Part shown: positions 1 to 8,849 of the stretch, one piece after another
Layout: each line of letters starts with the position of its first letter
Position numbering within the stretch: position 1 is the first letter of the stretch
Assembly: GCA_002081555.1 (NCBI GenBank)
Contig: MZNV01002668.1
Coordinates: forward strand, 1-23,110
Length of the DNA stretch: 23,110 nucleotides
Direction of reading: 5' to 3'
From: Protostelium mycophagum
Lineage: Eukaryota > Evosea > Variosea > Protosteliida > Protosteliaceae
Translations under genes and position numbers: made by a program
Notes under the pieces: generated by a model
Seen by the model: only the letters and a program-made list of their open reading frames with translations
The model's database searches: none
What the model was told of the DNA's origin: nothing

Positions 1-21
1 GATCATTTGAAACTGTGATGT

Positions 22-360
22 GATTCTCCTTTCCCGCCAAAAAAGATCAAAACTCGAATCATTTCAACAAAGATGAGCAACACAAGAACGAAGCCGCGAC
101 AGAGACTTGTGATGAGAAAGGATTTGCTCCAGAACAAGCAGACAGTTTCAATGAAACATGAAATATGGATCTCCTGATTGAAGAATGGGCTCTTGATCAA
201 TAATGTCCAATGGAAAGGAAATATACAGTAACATTCTCAAGAAGGAGGGCAATTCTGATGAAGTTGCTGGCTAGCAGCCTGGGATAATTTATCAGAGGAG
301 AATGAAGAACACTATCGTAAAGAGGTGCCAGCCCAAGGAGCTGCCCCAGCCGGTTGAGTC
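22..360 (+). pseudogene. Decayed coding sequence with an HMG-box-like fragment
   Basis: From ATG 203 the reading frame gives a stretch including KEIYSNILKKEGNSDEVAG and then hits TAG. One base out of phase, the next codons read LAAWDNLSEENEEHYRKE and end at TGA 358-360. Put side by side, the two halves follow the second half of an HMG box (EVxKxLGxxWxxLSEEExxxY), so I read this as an HMG-box remnant broken by a single-base frameshift. Upstream (about 34-200) another frame encodes an acidic, well-codoned stretch with one internal stop. No intact start-to-stop model fits, and I see no intron that repairs the phase. It could instead be the 3' part of a gene that begins before the window. Weak identification. 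Confidence 0.35.
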
Positions 361-519
361 TCAACCCTTCTTTATTCTTGTCGTGGTGTCTTCAGGCCTA
401 CTGGGCCCTTCTCGACCTTGAAAACTCTCTTTTCGTTCTCTTGAGGTCCTTTTGCTTGTGTCTTGGTGTTATCGATTTCGTGAGTATCGAGATGTATCAA
501 TCTCCTCTGACATGAATAG

Positions 520-1014
520 AAAATCAAAACCCTCACTATAGACAACAAAACAGTTAAGCTTCAGATCTGGGATACTGCCGGACAAGGTGTGAATGCTTCT
601 GTTCATCAAATCTCTCGGTTTTCATGGCTTATCCTTGAGACTTTCTGATGCTTTACAGACCGTTTCCGTATGAATTTGAACTTTTCTTCCTACAGAGGTG
701 CTCATGGTGTTATTGTCGTCTTCGACGTCACCGACAAGATCTCATTTAACAATGTCAAACAATGGCTCTTGGAGATCGACATGCTTGCTCCTCGCCAATC
801 TGTCAACAGGCTCATAGTTGGTAACAAGGCCGATCTTAAACAGAAGAAGGTAGTAGACACGAGCGAAGCTAAGGAGTTCGCCGACACACTCGGTATCTCC
901 TTCTTGGAAACCTCCGCAAAGAGCAGTGAGAATGTAGAAGAGGCTTTCCTCCTCATGGCGAAGCAGATCAAAGACAGAATCTCGGAGGCTCCTGACGTCA
1001 ACAAGGCCCTGTAG
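520..1014 (+). CDS. Rab1-like small GTPase, 5'-partial or truncated
   Basis: Two exons are clear: 520-586 and 659-1014, joined in phase across a 72-base intron. The product carries the Rab switch-II signature WDTAGQDRFR, the segment [15 protein letters not shown], the base-binding NKAD motif and ETSAK, all in Rab order, and is closest by eye to Rab1/Ypt1. The exon upstream that should hold the P-loop (GDSGVGKS) and switch I is absent from 1-519: base 517-519 is an in-frame stop and no GxxxxGK[ST] can be read. It either lies before the window behind an unusually long intron or is lost. The C-terminus ends VNKAL with no CC/CXC motif, so geranylgeranylation and membrane attachment are not expected. 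AATAAA follows at 1066. Gene or recent pseudogene both remain possible. Confidence 0.8.
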
Positions 1015-1788
1015 ACGTCATCCGCAGACCCCCTCCTGCATCGTTGAGGCGGATATCATTTTTTAAATAAAATAAGGCCGAGATAAATAATCTTTGAACG
1101 TGACTCTCACATTAACCACTGATGTTAAGGTGTTTGTTCAATCTTCATTGTGGTGGAATTCGCTTCCTCATGGTTGTACAAAGCTTTTGATAAGATTGCA
1201 GAGCGGGCCAACATTGTCCTGTGTCCTTGATGTAAGCAGAGCGTAGAGCGCTGTTGTGTGATTCTTTGAGATGAAAGTTGACGGTCGTACAACACGCTGA
1301 TTTACCACTGCAACAAACAGCAAATCAACAACTTAAAATTTATTTCTTCCCTTCAATTCCCCTGGACTAATATTCACATATATTAATATGTCTTTAAATA
1401 ATGAATATTTGTAAACTCGACTTTTTTGAAAATTGTGAATTCATGTTTTATTTTTCTTCACTGGGATTGTGCATTTCTGAAACAAAAACTGTTCCAATGG
1501 TCATCAGATAGAATGAGTTGTTTGTTGATCTCCTTCTCTTTCAGACTTTGCAATGCTCCTATCGTGATAGTCGTTCAGCGGCTGGGATGAAAGAAAATCA
1601 GTCAAATATATTGGGATCATGTGGATAGATAGACACCAGAAAGGGCAAGTAACATCTTTCTCTTGAAATCTGCCAAGAAAAATCAACATTAATCTTTATT
1701 ATTATTTTCATTCGAGAAGAACTCGTTGTGGGCGACTTTCCGCAGAAAGTTCGTATCAGTCCAACCGGATCTTGGCAGATTCGAAGGC
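1015..1788. other. Non-coding interval between Rab-like and PTEN genes
   Basis: About 770 AT-rich bases. The first 80 are Rab-like 3' UTR with AATAAA. No open frame with plausible splice sites or recognisable protein content is visible on either strand, and no tRNA-like fold. The last 100 bases presumably hold the PTEN promoter and 5' leader. Confidence 0.6.
1066..1071 (+). terminator. AATAAA polyadenylation signal of the Rab-like gene
   Basis: AATAAA lies 52 bases after the TAG stop at 1012-1014, in an A/T-rich stretch. Confidence 0.6.
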
Positions 1789-4700
1789 ATGGACTCTCTC
1801 TGGAAGAGCGTCAGAACGAAGATATCTGCAGACAAAAACAGATACACCAAGGGGAACTATGATTTAGATCTGACATATATCACGGACAGGATAATTGCCA
1901 TGTCCTTTCCTGCTGAAGGAGTAGAGAGCACATTTAGGAACGATATTGATGGTAAATGTTTAAAAAATCCTTATAGCTCAGCCATCACAGAGGTCGCCAA
2001 TCTCATGAATGAAAACCACCCTGATAATTACATGATCTATAATCTCAGTGAAAGGCCTTATGAATATCTGAAATTTAATAATTATGTGAGTGATCTGTTT
2101 TCTGAACTTCAATCCTGATCAGTTAGGTCCATGAATGGTGCGGTTTTCCAGATCATCACGCCCCTCCTCTATTTAAATTATTTTCCATCATCAGATCTAT
2201 GCACAGCTGGCTTCTCGCGGACCCCAAAAATGTGGTCGTAGTCCATTGTTTGGCAGGAAAAGGGAGGACAGGAACAATCATCGCGTGTTATCTTCTATAC
2301 AGTGGACTTTTTGGAGATGTGAGTCATCTAATCATTTTTGTCAAAAAAAGTGACACGATGTCTTTCTGTTTTTACATCTCGAGACAGTCTGCGATGTATC
2401 AATCTCGATCCTTTTTTCACATTTCGAGATCATCAAGATGAAATAGACACAAAAAATATTCCAAGACGTTCAGAATCTCGGCAATTACCGTGTTTCTTAA
2501 CGTGAACTTGCATAAAAAACCTCAGATACATAAAAAATCCTAAGTTCTTCAAGGTGGACAAGGCTCTGGCGTATTTTGCTGCAAAAAGATCTGCCACGAA
2601 TTGGGGGGTGACAGGTGCTTCACAGCTGCGCTACTGCTATTATTTTGAGTCTATATTGAACAAAAAAGTGAGAAATTCTTGTCTGGTTGTAAATGACGTT
2701 GTAGATGGAACCTATTTTTGAACCTTTACGTATTTTATACGTTCACCTTTCTTCCGCCCCGAATATTGGAAGTACACTGAGCGCTTATGGACTTGGTTCT
2801 CAGACAGGTAATTTTACAGCATTGTAGATTGCGAATTAAAAAAATTACAATAAGCAAATAAAATTTTCTGACTGCGATATCACAAGATAATTTTAAATTT
2901 TAAATAGATTTTAGTTGCAAAAATATTGAATAAATAATTTTTCACACTGTACCAGAATGACTCATGATATCTTAGGCTGTACACCCATACTATATATCTA
3001 TGACGTCAGCAGCCGCACCACCCTTGACGGTGGACCAGTAGACCCCAAGATTATTATTTTTAGCAGCGAAAAAGAGCAGAATGCGAGTTATCCACCAGGC
3101 ATGCCCATCACCTTTGAGATCGATGATCTCAGCATCGATGGAGACATCTTGATCGAGATCTACAACGTGACAGCTTTTTACAGGTGATGACGTCATCATG
3201 TGTCGATGTGGGTGGATGGCGGATCATGAACAAATATTTGTGTCTAAAAATAGAACTTTCAACTCACCTCTACAGGCGGGAGCTAATGATCAGGGCCCAG
3301 TTTAATACATCCATGATGCGTGGGAACGTATTGCGTCTCCAGAAGGGGGAACTCGACCACGCCTGTAAAGACAAGCGTTTTCCCGCCAATTTTTTCGTCG
3401 ACATCGGAACGAGTCGGGGCAAGTCCCGAGAAAAAGGGCGGGAAGGGACACCCCCCGGGTCGCCTAGCGTGTTCAAGAGAAAGACAGATAGTATGAGGTT
3501 AAAGGAAGGCGTACCTGTTGATTTACCCCGAAAATCAAATGACATGTTGACGAATACTGAACCGGACCACTGGTGAATTTTCACGGAATTTTCACGTTGT
3601 AGATGAGGTTATTTAGGATTTTGTGCAGCAAAATGTACGCAACAAAAAAATTCTGTCTGGGCTTTGAGTCTGCAAGTCTGCACATCCCCCACCCAAACCC
3701 GAGACATCACAATGAGATATCACAAGTGACTGTCTGATATTTTTAGGTGGAAGATGGATGAAGTGAGAGGTGATGGAGCCATAAACTTCTTCACACAACA
3801 AGCTTTAGAGGAGGCAAAGATTGTCTCCACGTCACATGACGTGAGTTGTCACGACCTGTCACATAAAAAACATAATGTCAAAAAGTGAAAAAATTCTGAC
3901 ATGAATGAAACTTCTAAACGTCAAAAACCTGTCAAATGTCTAAATGATGACAGAATATCGTGGAGAAGGGGGGATGGCTGACAAAGAGAGGTCACAAAGT
4001 CAGGAATTGGAAGAGGCGGTGGTTTGTTTTAAAGGATCCAAACCTAAGCTATTACTCTAAGCCGAGAGTATGTACCGTCATCTGTCATCTGATTATGCCA
4101 CCTTGGTTATACTTGCAGCTGTGAATTGCGGCTCTGCCGCACATATCATATAAACATTTCACAACCAGACTTTGACGGCAGAGCAGCTCACCTGCAGACA
4201 TTGCACTTTTTAAACAAACAAATTCACACAGCCAAAACCGACCTTGGTGACGTCACATGACTCATCACAGGACACCATACCCCAAGGGGTCATCGTCTTG
4301 GACGACATAGACGGCATCTTAACGTCCGAAAACGTGACAGACGTGACCGAAGAGCGGCCGGAATTTTGGTTCGAGATCATCACCCGGAAGAGCGCTTATC
4401 TAATCCACGCGGATACGGAGCGTGACATGAACGACTGGCTCGACAGCATATTTTTCGTGAGTTGTAGACGTGATGACGTCATGGGGGGTGTTGAGATGTC
4501 GCAGGTGATGGGACAGAAGGAGGCGAGACAACAGTTGATACAAGGACAGCTTAGACCTGTAAGTGTTTGATTTTCGGCTCATGTGCTCGTGAAATCAACG
4601 CTCTGATCACCAGACAACCTCTTACCCTCCACAGCAAGATGACAAGACACCGACACAAGCGAGAGACTCACAGAGTAGACTCGAGAGAGACTCTGTAATA

Positions 4701-4844
4701 TCCTCACCTGCACCTCCTGTGCCTCCCCGCCAGTCCCGCCCCTCATCGTCCATCAAATCAAATAATGATGACGTCCTAACTTCACCACCAACAAAGGAGC
4801 TGAGGGAAAGCGCGTTTGTTCTTTTCGGCGATAAAGGATTGTAA
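1789..4844 (+). CDS. PTEN phosphatase-C2-PH domain fusion protein
   Basis: Twelve exons in consistent phase: 1789-1951, 1991-2085, 2127-2318, 2554-2667, 2705-2823, 2956-3183, 3276-3572, 3747-3840, 3954-4067, 4271-4456, 4505-4558, 4635-4844, giving about 621 residues. Residues 1-190 form a PTEN phosphatase: FDL/LTYI N-terminus, general acid in FPDHHAPPL (D95) and P-loop HCLAGKGRTGT (C127, R133). Family knowledge: it dephosphorylates PIP3 at the 3 position and opposes PI3-kinase at the plasma membrane. About 195-370 is a C2-like domain ending in LDHACKDKRFPANF, like human PTEN. About 435-535 is a PH domain (GWLTKRGHKVRNWKRRWFVL ... MNDWLDSI) with a K..KRRWF basic motif of PIP3-binding type. The tail is Ser/Pro rich with PAPPVPPRQSRP, a likely SH3 ligand. 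The 2823/2956 join and the 2554 acceptor (2545 also fits) are uncertain. Human PTEN has 403 residues and no PH domain. Confidence 0.92.
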
Positions 4845-5393
4845 CACGTTTCATTCGCGGTAGTTGACGAGTTGGTGTCCGATAGAAACCGTGAAGCCAC
4901 GGTAAGGGGGATAGAAATCGCAAGAAGGCCATCCAACGGTGCCACTTTGTGTTTCTGCCACAGAAATCCACAACGAACACATCATCGGGTGCAGGTGTTC
5001 AAAAACATGTCGAGTTGCTATTCTAAGAAGAAATGTCGATCATTAAGGTTAAAGACCTCCATCTTTCAAGGAGCTCGTTTTTCGATTTGCATCCACGGGA
5101 TGCCCTACTCGAACACCAACATCTACACATGCTTGGATGTACATCCCAGTCCATATCGCTCTCTTCTAGCAAATTAAAAATCAAAGACCTCTCTGAATGG
5201 AGGCGAACTCTCTCCTTTCCTGTTGTGCATCTGCACAATGCACTTTCTTCCCATGGATTTGAAAATCAACGATTCATTTTTACCGGGAGGAAGATGGAGA
5301 GGATTAGTTGATGATGCCATTCAATCTCTGTGAAGAATTGACAAATGGGTGAGTTGTAGACAAAGACGATCCTCTTTTTTGAGAAGGCAGAGT
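4845..5393. other. Interval between PTEN-PH and kinase genes, with an unassigned ORF
   Basis: No recognisable gene. The plus strand is open from ATG 5033 to the stop at 5309-5311 (92 residues, beginning MSIIKVKDLHLSRSS). Two stretches resembling each other, around AAAGACCTCC (5051) and AAAGACCTCT (5183), suggest weak internal repetition. The minus strand is also open over 5023-5238, so neither frame is compelling. It may be the 5' leader of the kinase gene or an extra upstream exon; I see no in-phase splice to the kinase start at 5394. Confidence 0.3.
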
Positions 5394-7579
5394 ATGTCAT
5401 ACGCACATAATTATTCACAATCCACGACGTTATCTCAGGTGTTGAGTAGTCTTGACAGATATGATGAGAGACCGGCTGATGAGCAAAATGTGAGACCTTC
5501 TTTGAGCTGTTGATCTGATCAGAAGAAGGGCTTTTCTTCTTGGAATGCAGGGATTGTGATCTCAGATCCAGATCAAGTTGAATGTGAGGAAATCGGAGCA
5601 GGTAATGACTGCACGATTATTACATTTCTGTGATTCTTATTGAAACAGGAAGTCAAGGCAAAGTATATAAAGTACAGACTGAGTTGGGAACATATGCCTT
5701 GAAGATCATGGATCAATACGGGTACAGACCACCAGCAGATGAGATCGAAATCAACAGACACATCTCAAGCCACCCCAACATTGTCAGCATTATTGGTGGC
5801 TTCACATTTCGAAATCGGCCTGCAATCTTGACCTACTTTTGTGAAAACGGATCCCTAGACAGACGTCTCAGGCCAGTGATGGAGCTGAGTACAGAAGACA
5901 GGAGGCGTTACATTCGACAGATTGCTTTAGGAATGCGTCATCTTGTAGTATTTCATTTTTGGTGTCATTCTGACATGAACAGCATAGGGAAGGAGTGATA
6001 CATAGAGATCTCGCACCTCGTAATCTCTTGATTGACGAAGATGATCGGATACGTATCACCGATTTTGGTTGGTCAAAGCCCATTTCAGAAAGTGAAACCA
6101 GAGATAGATGCATTGGGCCGATATTGCAGTCTCCGCCAGAAACACTGAAGGACGGAACTTTCAACACAAAGACTGACAGTGAGCTTTTCATCATCTAAAC
6201 ATCGAACAACCATGTCAATGTACATCAACAGTGTGGTCCTTTGGTGTAACGATTTGGGAGATGCATACGGGGAGGACACCATATGACATGCCGAGACCTT
6301 CGAGAGCAGTTCTCCTCGAGCTTTTAGAACAAGGACAGACCTTGCCACGTCCCGATTCGATGACAGAAGAGATCCATAGAGTCTGGCAGCAGATGATGAG
6401 GATCGATCCTTCAGACAGACCAGAGTTTGAAGACATCATTCCAATCGAAGATAGATTAGGGTTCGGATGTCCAGAACCTACTTCAAGTGAGTGATTCAAA
6501 CTGTGCATTTTGTCCATGTTCTCACACACTTCAGGTGCACAATTGCATGACTACGCATCTAATCACAATATACCCATGATCCGAAAGACATTGCGAGATG
6601 ATACCATGCTGCTCAGGGATCAGGATGTGGAGTTGATTGTAGAATTGTCGCTGGTCAACTCTGCAGAGCCGTTTTTAGCATTGATAGAGGATCCTAGATT
6701 CAACACTACACTTGCACATAATGCTGCTCTTGATTTTGCCTGCAGAAGTGGTGAGATGCAAAATAAATCTTGTATTTTAAATTACCTGTTGTCGCAGGTG
6801 TCTCAATCTTGCGATAAATATCCGCGAACCTGTACAGCACCCAAAAACATTTGATTTACACCTGCAGGTCGTGTTGAATTGGTTGAACTCTTGATTTCGT
6901 TGGGCATCGCAGAAGTGGACAACCACTACAATTCACCTCTTAAAGTTGCCTCTCTTAATGGCCATACCGAGGTTGTGAAATTGTTACTCTCCACAAAAAG
7001 AGTGGACCCACATGATGACCCCGGACCCCTTCAGAGGTTCAAAGATGAGGAGGATTGGTGGTTCGCATTCAGGTGCGAGCAGCCCAGGACCAGTGTGGGC
7101 TGTGCACAAGAGCACCCTGAAGTGTTGGAACTGTTTTCGCAATACAGACAGACGTTACCGGCGACTGCTGGCAGGTGATTTTTCAGTATCTTTTCGTCTT
7201 TCTAAGAACACACAGGATTCCACAAGAGGGGACAGAGGGTATCGATTGTTATGTTTTATTATTAATATTGTGTCTGTTGAAGCTGAAATCAACAGAGCGC
7301 GACAGAAGAGAAGAAATCGAGCAACTCATAAAGATACAAGAGAACATGATCATCCGTGGCAACATCACCCAGGCCGCACGCAGAGCGCGAGAAAAGCCTT
7401 TTTATAGACTTCCCTTCGTATCAGACTCTACAAGTGATGACATCACCGAGGATGTGGATGATGTCACCGAGGCCGTGGACGTCCCGTGTCCTGAAGGAGA
7501 TTGGACGAACCTCTTTGGACAAGAGAACCCAGTGTCTTCAGAGACACAAAAGAGGATACGATCTGTGCTGAAAACCTGA
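5394..7579 (+). CDS. Tyrosine-kinase-like protein with C-terminal ankyrin repeats
   Basis: Nine exons in phase: 5394-5489, 5523-5601, 5649-5944, 5983-6178, 6232-6486, 6535-6750, 6868-7174, 7207-7238, 7296-7579, giving 586 residues. After a short N-terminus comes a protein kinase domain (about 50-320): glycine loop IGAGSQGKV (56-64), ATP lysine in YALKIMD (K77), catalytic loop HRDLAPRN (164-171), DFG (184-186), SPPE in place of APE, MWSFGVTIWEM and DPSDRPEF. The RxN spacing in the catalytic loop is the tyrosine-kinase form (HRDLAARN), whereas most Ser/Thr and TKL kinases have HRDLKxxN. The domain looks active. Residues about 335-440 are ankyrin repeats (VELVELLISLG, GHTEVVKLLLS, HPEVLELF), followed by a charged, Asp-rich tail. 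No signal peptide or membrane segment: a cytosolic kinase. It contains the shortest intron here (32 bases, 7175-7206). Confidence 0.92.
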
Positions 7580-7738
7580 AAATTCTGTGATGATCAGAGG
7601 ATGTATACAGAATATCACACGAACAAAATATTCTTCCTCTCAGCAATTTTCGAATATTTATTTTGCACTTTCCTTTGGATTCGTTGTAGATACTCATCCA
7701 AATGCTCTTCTTGCACATCAAACAGTCCGACAAACAAC

Positions 7739-8539
7739 ATGAACACTGGCAACCCCTCCATCTCCCAGGTGCTTAGAGATGAGCCATTTTGGAAGTACTT
7801 GGCTTCTATCTGCCTCAGTCACAACATCACCCTTTGCTGCTTCATCCTAGCTGCTTCTTGTCTTAACGGATACACTTTCTTCTCACAAAACTACTTCCTC
7901 CTACCCCTTTGCGTGGCATTGCATTTTGGCGTGCTCAGAGTGTACAGTCTTATCTTTAGGAGGTCTGTCACTTATTCACAAGCAAGCTGTATCTTTTCTA
8001 CGCCCTTCTACATCAACCTCTTATCTCTTGCAATCTCTATGAGGACAGGAGACCTTACTGCAGCACTGGTGGGGGTTTGCTGCACCTTTGCAGTGATCTT
8101 TGTTTTAAATTACGAGTGGGCGCTTAGACATACCGACAGACAGGATCAGGAGGACAGGGATACGGAACAATTTTACTTTACAACACTTTGGTCGGTGATG
8201 ACATTGGCCGCCGTTTCTTCTGTCGCAGCCTTCAGTGATCATCCGGCACCAAGGGTATTGGGAACGCTTTGTCTGTGGTTCCTTCCAGGAATTGTAGTTG
8301 CCTCCAGGGATGTCATCGAGAAATACCTCGAGATTGAAGACATCCTTTCACTTTGCTTTGGAATGACTTTCTGGCTTTCGCCGGTCATAAGGGCCTTCTG
8401 TGAACAGAGAGGGCCGGTGGTGTTTGTATATCTTCTGATGATAGTACTGAACGCACTGGTACTGATCTTCCACTTTTGCGTGAAGCCCTGCTACATCCAA
8501 TACCGCAACGAGCAGCAACAAGCTTCTCTACCCCAATAA
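7739..8539 (+). CDS. Intronless multi-pass membrane protein, function unknown
   Basis: A single open frame from ATG 7739 to TAA 8537-8539 gives 266 residues starting MNTGNPSISQVLRDEPFW. The same frame is open upstream to 7601, but that part lacks the downstream character; a CGTTGTAG acceptor-like site at 7683-7690 suggests a 5' UTR intron, so I chose the internal ATG. Hydropathy by eye gives seven or eight membrane segments (near residues 19-41, 48-70, 83-98, 108-122, 145-162, 172-188, 205-220, 226-246), with one hydrophilic, acidic loop (HTDRQDQEDRDTEQ) in the middle. I do not recognise the family. It is the only complete gene here without a coding intron. Its stop codon is part of an AATAAA signal. 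Confidence 0.72.
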   Translation: MNTGNPSISQVLRDEPFWKYLASICLSHNITLCCFILAASCLNGYTFFSQNYFLLPLCVALHFGVLRVYSLIFRRSVTYSQASCIFSTPFYINLLSLAISMRTGDLTAALVGVCCTFAVIFVLNYEWALRHTDRQDQEDRDTEQFYFTTLWSVMTLAAVSSVAAFSDHPAPRVLGTLCLWFLPGIVVASRDVIEKYLEIEDILSLCFGMTFWLSPVIRAFCEQRGPVVFVYLLMIVLNALVLIFHFCVKPCYIQYRNEQQQASLPQ

Positions 8540-8540
8540 A
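8535..8540 (+). terminator. AATAAA signal overlapping the membrane-protein stop codon
   Basis: The codons CAA TAA AAA contain AATAAA, so the stop TAA (8537-8539) lies inside the polyadenylation hexamer. Confidence 0.55.
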
Positions 8541-8849
8541 AAAACCCATCTTCAAATTATTCTTCTCCTTATGGTGACAGGACTCTTTATAACTTGACCA
8601 TTTTGCTCCTTGGTTCTCTTATCAAGTGTCAGAGATGCAGACACCTCTACAGCTTTTTTTTCCGTCAGCTTAAACCTGGTTCGCAAGAAGAGCTCCTCTT
8701 CAGAAGGAGAGCGAAGACTACACTGACACCAAAATGTAAACCATGAAGTTTCTATCAACAACAGCCTGTCATCACAATGCAACTTGTACAAGTGAATCAA
8801 TATGTGAGATCTTGCTGTCTCTCGTAGAAATGGACTGCGATTTGATCTG
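8540..8849. other. Convergent 3' interval, membrane protein / CDC45
   Basis: Some 310 bases between two converging genes. The minus strand is open over 8552-8800, and the part below an acceptor-like CAG reads as a charged peptide (ending SPVTIRRRII). No upstream exon can be joined to it, because CDC45 ends at 8850. I regard it as probably non-coding; an alternative CDC45 3' exon is a remote option. Confidence 0.4.

Noticed and set aside
702-1004. 100-codon open frame on the minus strand
   Set aside because: It is the antisense shadow of the Rab-like exon, whose plus-strand product is clearly recognisable.
3270-3584. Minus-strand open frame opposite PTEN
   Set aside because: It lies entirely opposite the C2-domain exon, which has family motifs on the plus strand.
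7012-7407. 131-codon plus-strand frame overlapping the kinase gene
   Set aside because: It runs out of phase through two introns; the spliced ankyrin and acidic-tail frame explains the region better.
8552-8800. Minus-strand ORF as a separate gene
   Set aside because: There is no upstream exon or promoter space between it and the CDC45 stop, and no recognisable content; kept only as a note on the interval.
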